39,427 bases of DNA from NCBI GenBank assembly GCA_947168585.1, contig CAMVMK010000017.1:1-39427 (forward strand). The letters are read 5' to 3'. Numbering within the stretch: the stretch's first letter is position 1; each line of letters starts with the position of its first letter. This stretch comes from an uncultured Fretibacterium sp. (GTDB taxonomy: Bacteria > Synergistota > Synergistia > Synergistales > Aminobacteriaceae). Under the pieces are notes generated by a model that saw only the letters and a list, made by a program, of their open reading frames with translations, made no database searches and was not told the origin of the DNA. Shown here in pieces: positions 22,256-29,164 of the stretch. A program made the position numbers and the translations under genes.

Positions 22256-23212
22256 TTAGCAGCCAATTAATTTTTTTCTCAATGCCCGAACCGCTCTAAC
22301 AGGCTTGACGATGTACGGGAAATTTCGTTTAAGAACAGTGCGCCAATTTTTATAAACTTCGTTTTTATATCGCGCAAAGACTTTTTGAATTCTTATAGTG
22401 TTCTCAAAAAATTCCGAGCGTTCTGGATAATATTTTTTTATAACTTTTCTGATGTCATTCAAATCTTTTTCTAAAATTTCAAAATAATCCGGAAAAATAT
22501 TTTTATCATAAACAAAAGGGAGAGCCTGCCACTCAATGACTAGACTCTCAAATAAATTGCCGATATATTTCCTTGTGTCGCCAGTAATTTTGAAAGCTCC
22601 GATGTTTGGGAAATATAAATCTATATCAGAAACGGCAGGCGTTAATTTTTCTTCTGAAACAACATTTGAAAATAAATACCGGCACGCTAAATCATTTTCC
22701 CGCGTACTTAAAAGCGGCAGTGAAATATCATGAAGCACGACCCAAGAGTTTTGGTTCATAAAGGGCAGTACACACAAAAAATTCAAAGTTTCCCAAGGGT
22801 GAATATGAGCAGTATCAAGAACGAGAAAATCGAATTTTGTACCCCCCCCAATTTGTTCGATAAATTTTGAAATGTCGCCGCCGAGATAAACTTTCCAGTT
22901 GTCTTTTTTAAGATACGAAAATTTTTCATCAACAATGTAGCCGGAGGGTTTGTCTATATCGCTGCCGTAAAATTTTTCGCAGTAATCGACAGAAGTTAAG
23001 CGCGAGTCTAAATCTTTTATAGCATTTAGAATTATCGCACTTCCGCCGCCGTTAGCTATTCCGACTTCGAGAATATTTTTAGGCTTGAAGTAACGAATTG
23101 CTCCGTTGAGAAAATATTTCTCGTTCGTATCCATCTGCGAGTAAGGCGTTACATCATCAAAAATTTCATCGAGGCGTTCACGTTCAAAATTTTCGAGTTT
23201 AATATCAATCAT
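22256..23212 (-). CDS. Class I SAM-dependent methyltransferase with a G8 tract in the coding strand
   Basis: 318 residues using the ATG at 23212, chosen because AAGGAG lies 10 bases upstream; a start at 23266 would run 40 bases into the upstream gene. The SAM motif I is ILEVGIANGGGSAIIL (near 44-59), followed by an acidic SVDYCE. FDFLVLDTAHIHPWET is the later motif seen in Methyltransf_24-like enzymes often linked to glycan or natural-product genes. The C-terminal third is basic. Residues about 121-124 (IGGG) are encoded by eight consecutive G (22842-22849 on the plus strand as C), a slippage-prone tract. In this sequence the frame is intact. The acceptor is unknown. Confidence 0.8.
   Translation of the reverse strand: MIDIKLENFERERLDEIFDDVTPYSQMDTNEKYFLNGAIRYFKPKNILEVGIANGGGSAIILNAIKDLDSRLTSVDYCEKFYGSDIDKPSGYIVDEKFSYLKKDNWKVYLGGDISKFIEQIGGGTKFDFLVLDTAHIHPWETLNFLCVLPFMNQNSWVVLHDISLPLLSTRENDLACRYLFSNVVSEEKLTPAVSDIDLYFPNIGAFKITGDTRKYIGNLFESLVIEWQALPFVYDKNIFPDYFEILEKDLNDIRKVIKKYYPERSEFFENTIRIQKVFARYKNEVYKNWRTVLKRNFPYIVKPVRAVRALRKKLIGC
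22842..22849. repeat. Homopolymer tract, eight C on the plus strand
   Basis: Lies within the methyltransferase gene, where it is read as GGG GGG GG. Gain or loss of one base would truncate the protein. It is long enough for slipped-strand change in many bacteria. Confidence 0.7.
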
Positions 23213-23226
23213 TTTTATTTTTCTCC

Positions 23227-24582
23227 TTAACGGACGAGGCAGGGTTTTTTGCTGTCGAATTTCCAATTAGGGATTAAAAACTGCATTGCTTCAGCGTCAT
23301 TGCGGTCATGGGTCGGAAGTTTATTATAAAGAGCGTTGGCCTCTTCGAGTTTCTTCATGTTTAATTTAACTCCGAGACCGGGCTCGTCAGGGACTTCAAG
23401 ATAACCGTCAATAATTCGGGGAGCATCATAAAGCAAATTCTGCCCGTCCTGCCAAATCCAATGAGTGTCAAGGGCTGTAGGTCTGCCCGGTGCTGCTGCT
23501 CCGACTTGAGCAAATGCCGCGAGAGTAATATCAAAATGATTATTAGAGTGGCTTCCCCATGTCAAGCCCCAATCGTTTAATAATTGAGCTATCCTGATTG
23601 AGCCTCCGAAGCCCCAAAAATGCGGGTCGGCCAAGACAATATCAACGGATTTTAACGCGGCTGAATGATAAAACTGTCTCCAATCCGTAGCGATCATGTT
23701 AGTAGCGACAGGGAGTTTTACGGCGTTCTTGAACTCGGCCATAATTTCACGGCTCGAATAACCTGCTTCAGGGCCGCAAGGGTCTTCAATGTAAGTCAAA
23801 ACATTTTCAAGAGGCTTGCAAAGTTCAATAGCTTCGGCGAGACTCCAAGCTCCGTTAGGGTCGATATTAATTCTTCCGTTCGTGAACGCTTTTTTGAGTG
23901 CGCAGACGGCTTTCATTTCTTCTTGGCCTGCTAAGACTCCGCCTTTTAATTTGAAATTTTTGAAGCCGTATTTTTCATGAAGACACTGAGCCTGCTCTAC
24001 TATTGCTTCGGGCGTGAGCATTTCTTTGCGTCTCATTTTGAACCATGCGTCAGAACTTGAACTTTCATCAAGATAATTTAATTTTCCGGCTGCTTTGTTT
24101 TTGTCGCTGACGTAAAATAAATATCCTAAAGTTTCAACTTTGTCGCGCTGTTTCCCGTCGCCTAATAAATCGCACATTTGAAGGCCGAGTGCCTGACCTA
24201 ATAAATCAAGCAGAGCACATTCAATCGCCCATTCAGCTTTAACAACGAATTTTAATTTAGAAATGTCGAGAGATTGAATACCCTCGCCGTCATCTTCTTT
24301 AGCGCGTTTAGTGTGCTTGTGGATAGAGTCTAAAATGCTTCTGTATTTCCCGACAGGCTGGCCGACTACAAGACCCTCGCAAGCCCTCAAAGCCTCGCAG
24401 GTATAATCTCCTCCGTGAATTTCGCCGATGCCCTGATGTCCTGCGCTGTCTTCAAGAATTACTATATTGCGGGTAAAAAAAGGCGCGTGAGCCCCTGAAA
24501 GCGTCATTAACATACTGTCATAACCTGCAACGGGTACGACTTTCATAGATTTTACAACAGGTGTTGAGCCGTAATTGCTCAT
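23227..24582 (-). CDS. gudD: Glucarate dehydratase
   Basis: 451 residues, the length of the family. An enolase-superfamily enzyme that converts D-glucarate to 5-keto-4-deoxyglucarate. It shows the KxK catalytic pair in FKLKGG (near 210), metal ligands in NIDPNGAW (near 240) and YIEDPCG (near 266), the Asn of ATNMIATDW, and the catalytic His in WGSHSNNHFD (near 340). These agree with the glucarate-specific branch. Upstream is a short divergent promoter region with twin TTGCAATTA repeats. The TctABC transporter encoded about 1.2 kb away on the same strand is a plausible acid-sugar importer, but this is inference. Confidence 0.93.
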   Translation of the reverse strand: MSNYGSTPVVKSMKVVPVAGYDSMLMTLSGAHAPFFTRNIVILEDSAGHQGIGEIHGGDYTCEALRACEGLVVGQPVGKYRSILDSIHKHTKRAKEDDGEGIQSLDISKLKFVVKAEWAIECALLDLLGQALGLQMCDLLGDGKQRDKVETLGYLFYVSDKNKAAGKLNYLDESSSSDAWFKMRRKEMLTPEAIVEQAQCLHEKYGFKNFKLKGGVLAGQEEMKAVCALKKAFTNGRINIDPNGAWSLAEAIELCKPLENVLTYIEDPCGPEAGYSSREIMAEFKNAVKLPVATNMIATDWRQFYHSAALKSVDIVLADPHFWGFGGSIRIAQLLNDWGLTWGSHSNNHFDITLAAFAQVGAAAPGRPTALDTHWIWQDGQNLLYDAPRIIDGYLEVPDEPGLGVKLNMKKLEEANALYNKLPTHDRNDAEAMQFLIPNWKFDSKKPCLVR

Positions 24583-24679
24583 AAAATTTTCACTCCTTTA
24601 TGAAAAATTATTTAATTATTGCAATTATAATATATAATTCATTTGCAATTACAAGTAATAAAAATTTAGGAGATAATTA
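24583..24679. promoter_or_regulatory. Divergent promoter region between gudD and the HicB-like gene, with TTGCAATTA direct repeats
   Basis: 97 bp serving two divergent genes. TTGCAATTA occurs at 24619-24627 and 24643-24651, 24 bp apart, flanking overlapping TATAAT boxes at 24626-24631 and 24633-24638. The repeats could be an operator for a regulator of glucarate use, or of the HicB-like gene itself. Confidence 0.45.
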
Positions 24680-24982
24680 ATGGCATTAGCACTTCAAAAA
24701 GATTTTTCATTTTTATCTGAAATAATAAATTGGCTTAAAGGACTTTCATTTACTGTCGAATACGATAAAGAGGCTGACGGTTCGATCACCGGTGAAGTAA
24801 TTGAATTTCATGCTCTTGAAAACGCTCCTACTTTGAAAGAATGTGAAGCTAAATTAATTTCGAGCATGAGAGAATGGGCGATAGGACGCTTAAACGAAGT
24901 TCCTTATCTTTTGAAAATTCTTTTAAGCTCTGACGAAGAAATAAAATCATGCCTAATAAAAAATCAGGAGCAAGGCTTTTAA
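24680..24982 (+). CDS. HicB-like small protein, no toxin partner
   Basis: 100 residues. The central part, FTVEYDKEADGSITGEVIEFHALENAPTLKECE split over about 24-56, follows the HicB pattern: a beta hairpin with xVxxDxDGSxxAxVxE, then TLxEAxxxxxxxxxxW. A C-terminal helical part ends KNQEQGF. HicB proteins are antitoxins with a partial RNase H fold, normally encoded beside a small HicA toxin, but no HicA is found on either side. It may be an orphan antitoxin, a regulator of the divergent gudD gene, or a HicB-fold protein of other use. Ribosome-binding site TTAGGAGA. A heptamer repeat begins right at its stop codon. Confidence 0.6.
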   Translation: MALALQKDFSFLSEIINWLKGLSFTVEYDKEADGSITGEVIEFHALENAPTLKECEAKLISSMREWAIGRLNEVPYLLKILLSSDEEIKSCLIKNQEQGF

Positions 24983-25005
24983 TTCCTCACTCCTAATTCC
25001 TAACT
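24983..25005. repeat. Heptamer repeat directly after the HicB-like gene
   Basis: Units TTCCTCA, CTCCTAA, TTCCTAA, CTT with a 7-bp period, beginning at the stop codon of the preceding gene. Single sense, no paired arm seen. Confidence 0.7.
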
Positions 25006-25033
25006 TATTTTAATTATTTGCTTGCTAATTATT

Positions 25034-25680
25034 TTACTTTATACGCCGTGCTGGTGCTCCTGCCCAAATTTCTCCATCGCCGATTTTTTCGCCGGCGACA
25101 ACAGAACCTGCTCCGATTATCGCTCCCGATCCGATCCATGAGCCTTTTAATATAATTGCTCTTGCACCGATGAATACTCTTTCGCCTATGTGTATAGGGG
25201 AAGTTTTTATGCTGCTTTCTGGTAAATTTTTAGAAAATTTTTCTGGGGGGGGGTAAACCAATTATCTATTTCTGCTTTTCGAGCGGTTTCATCGACGGAA
25301 TGAAAATCAGTGTCTGCTATCATACAATTTGAACCTATCATTGTATAATCGCCGATTTCGATTAGTTCAGAAGCTGTTAAATACAAATTCGATATGCCGA
25401 CGTGATGACCGATTATTAAACGGCCATTAGCACCTACAGCGATATAAGATTCTCCGCCGCCTGACGTGGCATTATATTTTAGTCCGGAGTTCGCCATAAA
25501 ATAATCGCCGATTTCTATTCCGCTGCCTGCATGAATGTGAAGTTTTCCGTTTATTTGCATATGTTTGCCGTGTTTTACGCCTGCCCGCCGTAACTGAAAA
25601 TCGTTATATAAATAATTATAAATTTTTGCCGGTTTGTGTATAAAAAAACTTATTCCGCTTATTATCTGTCTTAATATCAT
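25034..25680 (-). CDS. Hexapeptide-repeat (LbetaH) acetyltransferase, frame broken at a C9 tract; probably phase-variable and OFF here
   Basis: Two minus-strand frames together make one acyltransferase of the left-handed beta-helix, WbbJ/LacA-like class. The N-terminal frame (from 25680) has hexapeptide strands and the active-site His in ADTDFHS (near 117). It then reads ...[11 protein letters not shown] and stops after 157 residues. The C-terminal frame (to 25034) continues the fold: [28 protein letters not shown], and the family ending GAPARRIK. The switch is exactly at nine consecutive C of the coding strand (25245-25253). Ten C would restore a 215-residue protein reading [11 protein letters not shown]. 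Such enzymes add acetyl groups to sugars of surface glycans. The start lies only about 10 bases after the tctC terminator and has a poor ribosome-binding site. Confidence 0.82.
25245..25253. repeat. Homopolymer tract, nine G on the plus strand, at the acetyltransferase frameshift
   Basis: Nine G (C on the coding strand) exactly where the acetyltransferase frame is lost. One added base, or two lost, restores the full reading frame. It is the longest G/C run in the window. Confidence 0.85.
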
Positions 25681-25687
25681 GGCTTTC

Positions 25688-25730
25688 TTAAAAATAAATC
25701 CCCCCTGCGCTTAAATCAGGAGGGATTGAA
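25688..25730 (-). terminator. Rho-independent terminator of the tct operon
   Basis: On the minus strand AATCCCTCCTG pairs with CAGGGGGGATT (one T-G pair) around a 9-base loop, followed by TATTTTT. It lies just after the tctC stop (25739) and immediately before the acetyltransferase start, so it may limit read-through into that gene. Confidence 0.75.
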
Positions 25731-25738
25731 AAATTTTC

Positions 25739-26683
25739 TTACTTGCTTGCTAATTCGTCAGCGATTGACTTAAATGTATTGAAATATTCTGCGTCATGTT
25801 TCTCGCTGTCTGCGCCTGAAAGATAATAAGGCATCATTTCAACTTTGCGGATAGCTTCAAGGCATTCGGGCTTTTTGTGCATTTCCTGAACGATTTTTTC
25901 ATACCAAGCTATAACTTCGTCCGGAGTTTCTTTCGGGAAATAGAATGAAAAATCGCAGTCCGGGTAAACTAAATCAATTCCCTGCTCTTTGAATGTAGGA
26001 ATGTCTTTGATTAAATCGTAGCGTTCTGCGCTGGGAACTCCGAGTGCTGCGAACTGGCCGCTTGCGAGATAATCTTTGCAGTTAATATAAGCACCTGGCA
26101 TCATGTCGACTTGGCCTGATAACATTCCTACGATTTTGTCAGCGTTTGAACCGTAGTCAACGAGGTCAAGTTCAATTCCTGCCAAATCCTGAAATTTAAG
26201 AATTTCGTAGTAAGTATATGCTCCGACTTCCGTGCAGGCTACAAGTTCGCCGGGTTTTTCTTTTGCGGCTTTGATGAACTCTTCAAGATTTTTATATTTT
26301 TTCGGGTTTACATAAAACTGTTGTGCGGGGTCTTTTGCGAATGTCGGACCGAGTTTGAAAGCTGAATAATTATAATCTGTAATTCCGGCAACGTTAGCAA
26401 CGTTTACAAGATTATGGCCGTAAAGGAATGTATGTCCGTCAGGGGCTGCGCTGCGTACCTGGTCGGCGGCGATTGAACCTGCTGCACCGTTAGCGTTTAC
26501 AACGATAAAATCAACGCCGGAAAGTTCTTTAGCATACTGAGCAAAAACTCTCGCGCTTAAATCCGTGTTTCCGCCTGCTCCGGCAGGGACGATAATTGAA
26601 ACTGTTGTTGTCGGCTTCCATTCGGCGAATGCTCCTGATACTGCTACAAGAACAACAAGTAAAGCTAATAATACTTTTTTCAT
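25739..26683 (-). CDS. tctC: TctC-family substrate-binding protein of a tripartite tricarboxylate-type transporter
   Basis: 314 residues with a signal peptide (about 1-20, ending SGAFAEW). Family features include VSIIVPAGAGGNTDLSARVFA near the N-terminus, the VVNANGAAGSIAADQVRSAAPDGHT segment (about 60-85), and later LVDYGSNADKIVGMLSGQVDM. It captures a small carboxylate in the periplasm for TctA/TctB. Gene order on the strand is tctB, tctA, tctC. The ligand is not readable from sequence; nearby gudD makes glucarate or a related sugar acid a reasonable guess. A hairpin overlapping the tctA stop codon may raise its yield. Confidence 0.92.
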   Translation of the reverse strand: MKKVLLALLVVLVAVSGAFAEWKPTTTVSIIVPAGAGGNTDLSARVFAQYAKELSGVDFIVVNANGAAGSIAADQVRSAAPDGHTFLYGHNLVNVANVAGITDYNYSAFKLGPTFAKDPAQQFYVNPKKYKNLEEFIKAAKEKPGELVACTEVGAYTYYEILKFQDLAGIELDLVDYGSNADKIVGMLSGQVDMMPGAYINCKDYLASGQFAALGVPSAERYDLIKDIPTFKEQGIDLVYPDCDFSFYFPKETPDEVIAWYEKIVQEMHKKPECLEAIRKVEMMPYYLSGADSEKHDAEYFNTFKSIADELASK

Positions 26684-26737
26684 ATTAAAGTTACTCCTTT
26701 ATAAAAAATTTTTTTGAGGAATTAGAAATATTAAAAC

Positions 26738-26757
26738 GTTAGAAACTCTCTTCTAAC
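26738..26757 (-). promoter_or_regulatory. Hairpin overlapping the tctA stop codon
   Basis: GTTAGAA-actctc-TTCTAAC on the plus strand; on the message the stem includes the tctA stop codon (26753-26755). Flanking units such as GAGGAATTAGAAA suggest a degenerate member of the heptamer family. It may act as a stabiliser or processing point between tctA and the more abundant tctC product. Confidence 0.45.
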
Positions 26758-28243
26758 TGTTTTTTTTCGCTTTAATTTCTTTATACAATGACCACAAAAT
26801 TACTCCCACTGCAATCGCAAAGAATACGCAGAAAATAGGCCGCGTGAAAAATGCTCCGAATGTCTTAAATCTCATAAGACCGCGACGCAAATATTCTTCC
26901 GTCATTCGTCCGATTAAGAAACATAATACAAAAGGCGTTGTCGGAAGTTTGAATTTATGATAAAGATAACCTATAACTCCGAATACTACGATTGATTGAA
27001 CGTCAAAAATTCTGTTGTTAGTTGCGTATGCTCCGACAGCACATAAAACTAAAATTAACGGCAGTAAAACATGCTTCGGCACTTTCAAAACCTGCACAAA
27101 TGCTTTTATACAAGTCCATTCAACTATAAGCATTATTAACGCGCAGACCATGCAGGCCGCAAAAATTCCGTAAACAACATCAGCGTTTTTGACGAAAAGC
27201 AAAGGCCCTGCCGAAAGTCCGTGAATTAAAAATCCGCCGAGCATCATAGCCGTAACTCCGTCGCCGGGAATACCCAAAACTAAAAGCGGTATTAATGCTC
27301 CGCCGATCGTTGCGTTGTTGGCCGTTTCTGTTGCTACAATACCTTCAGGATCGCCCTGTCCGAAAGTTTCAGGGTGTTTGCTCATGTTCTTGGCCGTTAC
27401 GTAAGCTAACATTCCAGAAGTTGAACCGCCTATGCCGGGCAAAATTCCTATTCCTGTGCCGATTAATGCCGCTCTAACTGCTCCGGGAATCCATTTGAAA
27501 AATTCTGCGATTGAAAAGCCGAAGCCGCGTACTTTTTTAACTGGAATTGTTTTAACTCCTGAGCCTATTGTCTCAGCACTTACTAAAATATCTGCAACTG
27601 CAAAAATTCCTATTAATGTCGTTAAGGTATTAAATCCTCCGCGCATTTCTGCAACTCCGAAAGTAAATCTCGCTGTGCCGTCTATCGGTGCAAGTCCTAC
27701 GAGAGCAAAGACAAGCCCTAACATTCCGGCTAAAAGCCCTTTTACCATGTTGCCGGACGATAATACAGCTACCATAGTTAAGGCAAAGAAACAAATTCCA
27801 AAGTTATCAGGCGCGGCAAATTTCAAAGCTACGTCAGCAAGCCACGGAGCAAAAAATGTCAAAATTACGAAAGAAAACACCGAGCCCAAGAACGAGAAAA
27901 CTATTCCGACTCCGAGTGCCTTCATAGCTTCGCCCTTTTGAGCCATAGGGTAACCGTCAAAAGTCGTTGCGATTGATGACGCTGTGCCCGGCATATTTAA
28001 TAAAATCGCTGAAATTAATCCGCCCGAAATTCCGCCGATATAAACCGCTACTAAAACGTTCATTCCGAGCGATGAGCCCATACTGAAAGTTAAAGGCAGC
28101 ATCAAAGCTACGGCCATTGACGCGCTTAAACCGGGGATTGAACCGAAAATAATTCCAATAGTTACGCCCGCTATCATTAATAATAATGAAGTCGGCTCGC
28201 AAACTCTAAGAACTGCTGAACCTAATTGTCCTAAAGCTCCCAT
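26753..28243 (-). CDS. tctA: TctA-family large membrane subunit of a tripartite tricarboxylate-type transporter
   Basis: 496 residues, about 11-12 membrane segments. The N-terminal motif GSIPGLSASMAVALMLPLTF (about 33-52) is the TctA signature, and a second related segment, GTGIGILPGIGGSTSG, is near 260-276, reflecting the internal duplication of the family. It forms the translocation channel with TctB. It starts 18 bases after tctB with AAAGGAGA as ribosome-binding site. Confidence 0.95.
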   Translation of the reverse strand: MGALGQLGSAVLRVCEPTSLLLMIAGVTIGIIFGSIPGLSASMAVALMLPLTFSMGSSLGMNVLVAVYIGGISGGLISAILLNMPGTASSIATTFDGYPMAQKGEAMKALGVGIVFSFLGSVFSFVILTFFAPWLADVALKFAAPDNFGICFFALTMVAVLSSGNMVKGLLAGMLGLVFALVGLAPIDGTARFTFGVAEMRGGFNTLTTLIGIFAVADILVSAETIGSGVKTIPVKKVRGFGFSIAEFFKWIPGAVRAALIGTGIGILPGIGGSTSGMLAYVTAKNMSKHPETFGQGDPEGIVATETANNATIGGALIPLLVLGIPGDGVTAMMLGGFLIHGLSAGPLLFVKNADVVYGIFAACMVCALIMLIVEWTCIKAFVQVLKVPKHVLLPLILVLCAVGAYATNNRIFDVQSIVVFGVIGYLYHKFKLPTTPFVLCFLIGRMTEEYLRRGLMRFKTFGAFFTRPIFCVFFAIAVGVILWSLYKEIKAKKNS

Positions 28244-28261
28244 TGTTCAATCTCCTTTCTT

Positions 28262-28753
28262 TTATAACGTAAAAATTCCGGCAGGAAGAACGATCTTGAA
28301 GCCGTATCTGAATAAAAAGAAAACTACGAAAACAAAAATTACATCAATAACAGCGTAAGTTAAAATATTTTTCGCAGTTCTTCTATCGTTAGGGGCAAGC
28401 ACTACTATCTGCAAAAATAAATATCCGAGTGTCGATAAAATAAATCCCACCGGCGCAAGAATATTCACGTAAATAACAACTAAAACTAATGACGCAAGAA
28501 CACGCTTATAATCCGACGTATCTGCGGGCATTGCTTCAGCTTTTGCGGCGTTGGCTTTGAAATTTTTTACCGCGCTGAATAAAAGCATGAGTGCTAAAAA
28601 TACGATAAGAACGCCTATAACCATAGGCATAAAGTCGGGACCGATTTTCATAACTCTCGACTTCGGGAGCTGCCGGGCGAGCCATATCGTTACAGCACCG
28701 AGAGCAGTGTAGAAAATTCCGATGATTATGTCCCCGTATTTTCTAAAGAACAA
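28262..28753 (-). CDS. tctB: TctB-family small membrane subunit of a tripartite tricarboxylate-type transporter
   Basis: 163 residues with four membrane segments (about 7-25, 38-60, 82-125 as two, 128-158), the normal size and topology for TctB. It is the first gene of the tct operon. The start is a TTG preceded by GGAAGGAAG at 9-12 bases; no in-frame ATG or GTG is available nearby. An extended -10 box lies at 28809-28817. Confidence 0.88.
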   Translation of the reverse strand: MFFRKYGDIIIGIFYTALGAVTIWLARQLPKSRVMKIGPDFMPMVIGVLIVFLALMLLFSAVKNFKANAAKAEAMPADTSDYKRVLASLVLVVIYVNILAPVGFILSTLGYLFLQIVVLAPNDRRTAKNILTYAVIDVIFVFVVFFLFRYGFKIVLPAGIFTL

Positions 28754-28808
28754 GACCGTGCACTTCCTTCCAGAAATTTTGAATTTTTTGGGAAATTAAA
28801 TTAAATTT

Positions 28809-28817
28809 ATTATAGCA
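28809..28817 (-). promoter_or_regulatory. Extended -10 promoter of the tctBAC operon
   Basis: TGCTATAAT on the minus strand, about 56 bases upstream of the tctB start. It is the same nonamer as upstream of the coiled-coil cluster (21809-21817). No clear -35 was found. Confidence 0.45.
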
Positions 28818-28846
28818 AAATCCCTCAAAATCCGCTGAAATTTTTT

Positions 28847-29158
28847 TTAGTCCGCGAACTTAAACGCCGTACCGTAAATTATAATTTCTGCAGCTCCCCC
28901 CGAAATTTGAGGCGTAGCAATACTCACGGCGTAAATTCCGTCTGCTTTTAGGGCTTCGGCGTTTTCGATCATTCGGCTTTTAGCGGCCTCGATACTTTTA
29001 TTCATCATTTCGGTGTAAGATTTTAATTCGCCGCCGGTGAGATTTCGTAAAGTTTCTCTCGTATCCTTTACAATATTTACAGAAAGACAGCTTGCTCCGT
29101 AGACAAGCCCTAAATCTTGAGTTCCTGAAACAGGAAAAGCCCTCGTTGATATAATCAT
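28847..29158 (-). CDS. YbjQ/UPF0145-family protein (putative heavy-metal-binding domain)
   Basis: 103 residues, complete. The family pattern is clear: an N-terminal strand, GLVYGASCLSVNIVKDTRETLRNLTGG split over about 17-43, ELKSYTEMMNKSIEAA (44-59), and the C-terminal IIIYGTAFKF. The fold is a pentameric beta-barrel-like assembly; the physiological role is not established. It starts 6 bases after the large secreted-protein gene and is probably co-transcribed with it. Confidence 0.88.
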   Translation of the reverse strand: MIISTRAFPVSGTQDLGLVYGASCLSVNIVKDTRETLRNLTGGELKSYTEMMNKSIEAAKSRMIENAEALKADGIYAVSIATPQISGGAAEIIIYGTAFKFAD

Positions 29159-29164
29159 AAAAAA

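Noticed and set aside
23213-23266. Upstream ATG (23266) as the methyltransferase start
   Set aside because: It would overlap gudD by 40 bases with no ribosome-binding site; the ATG at 23212 has AAGGAG at the right distance.
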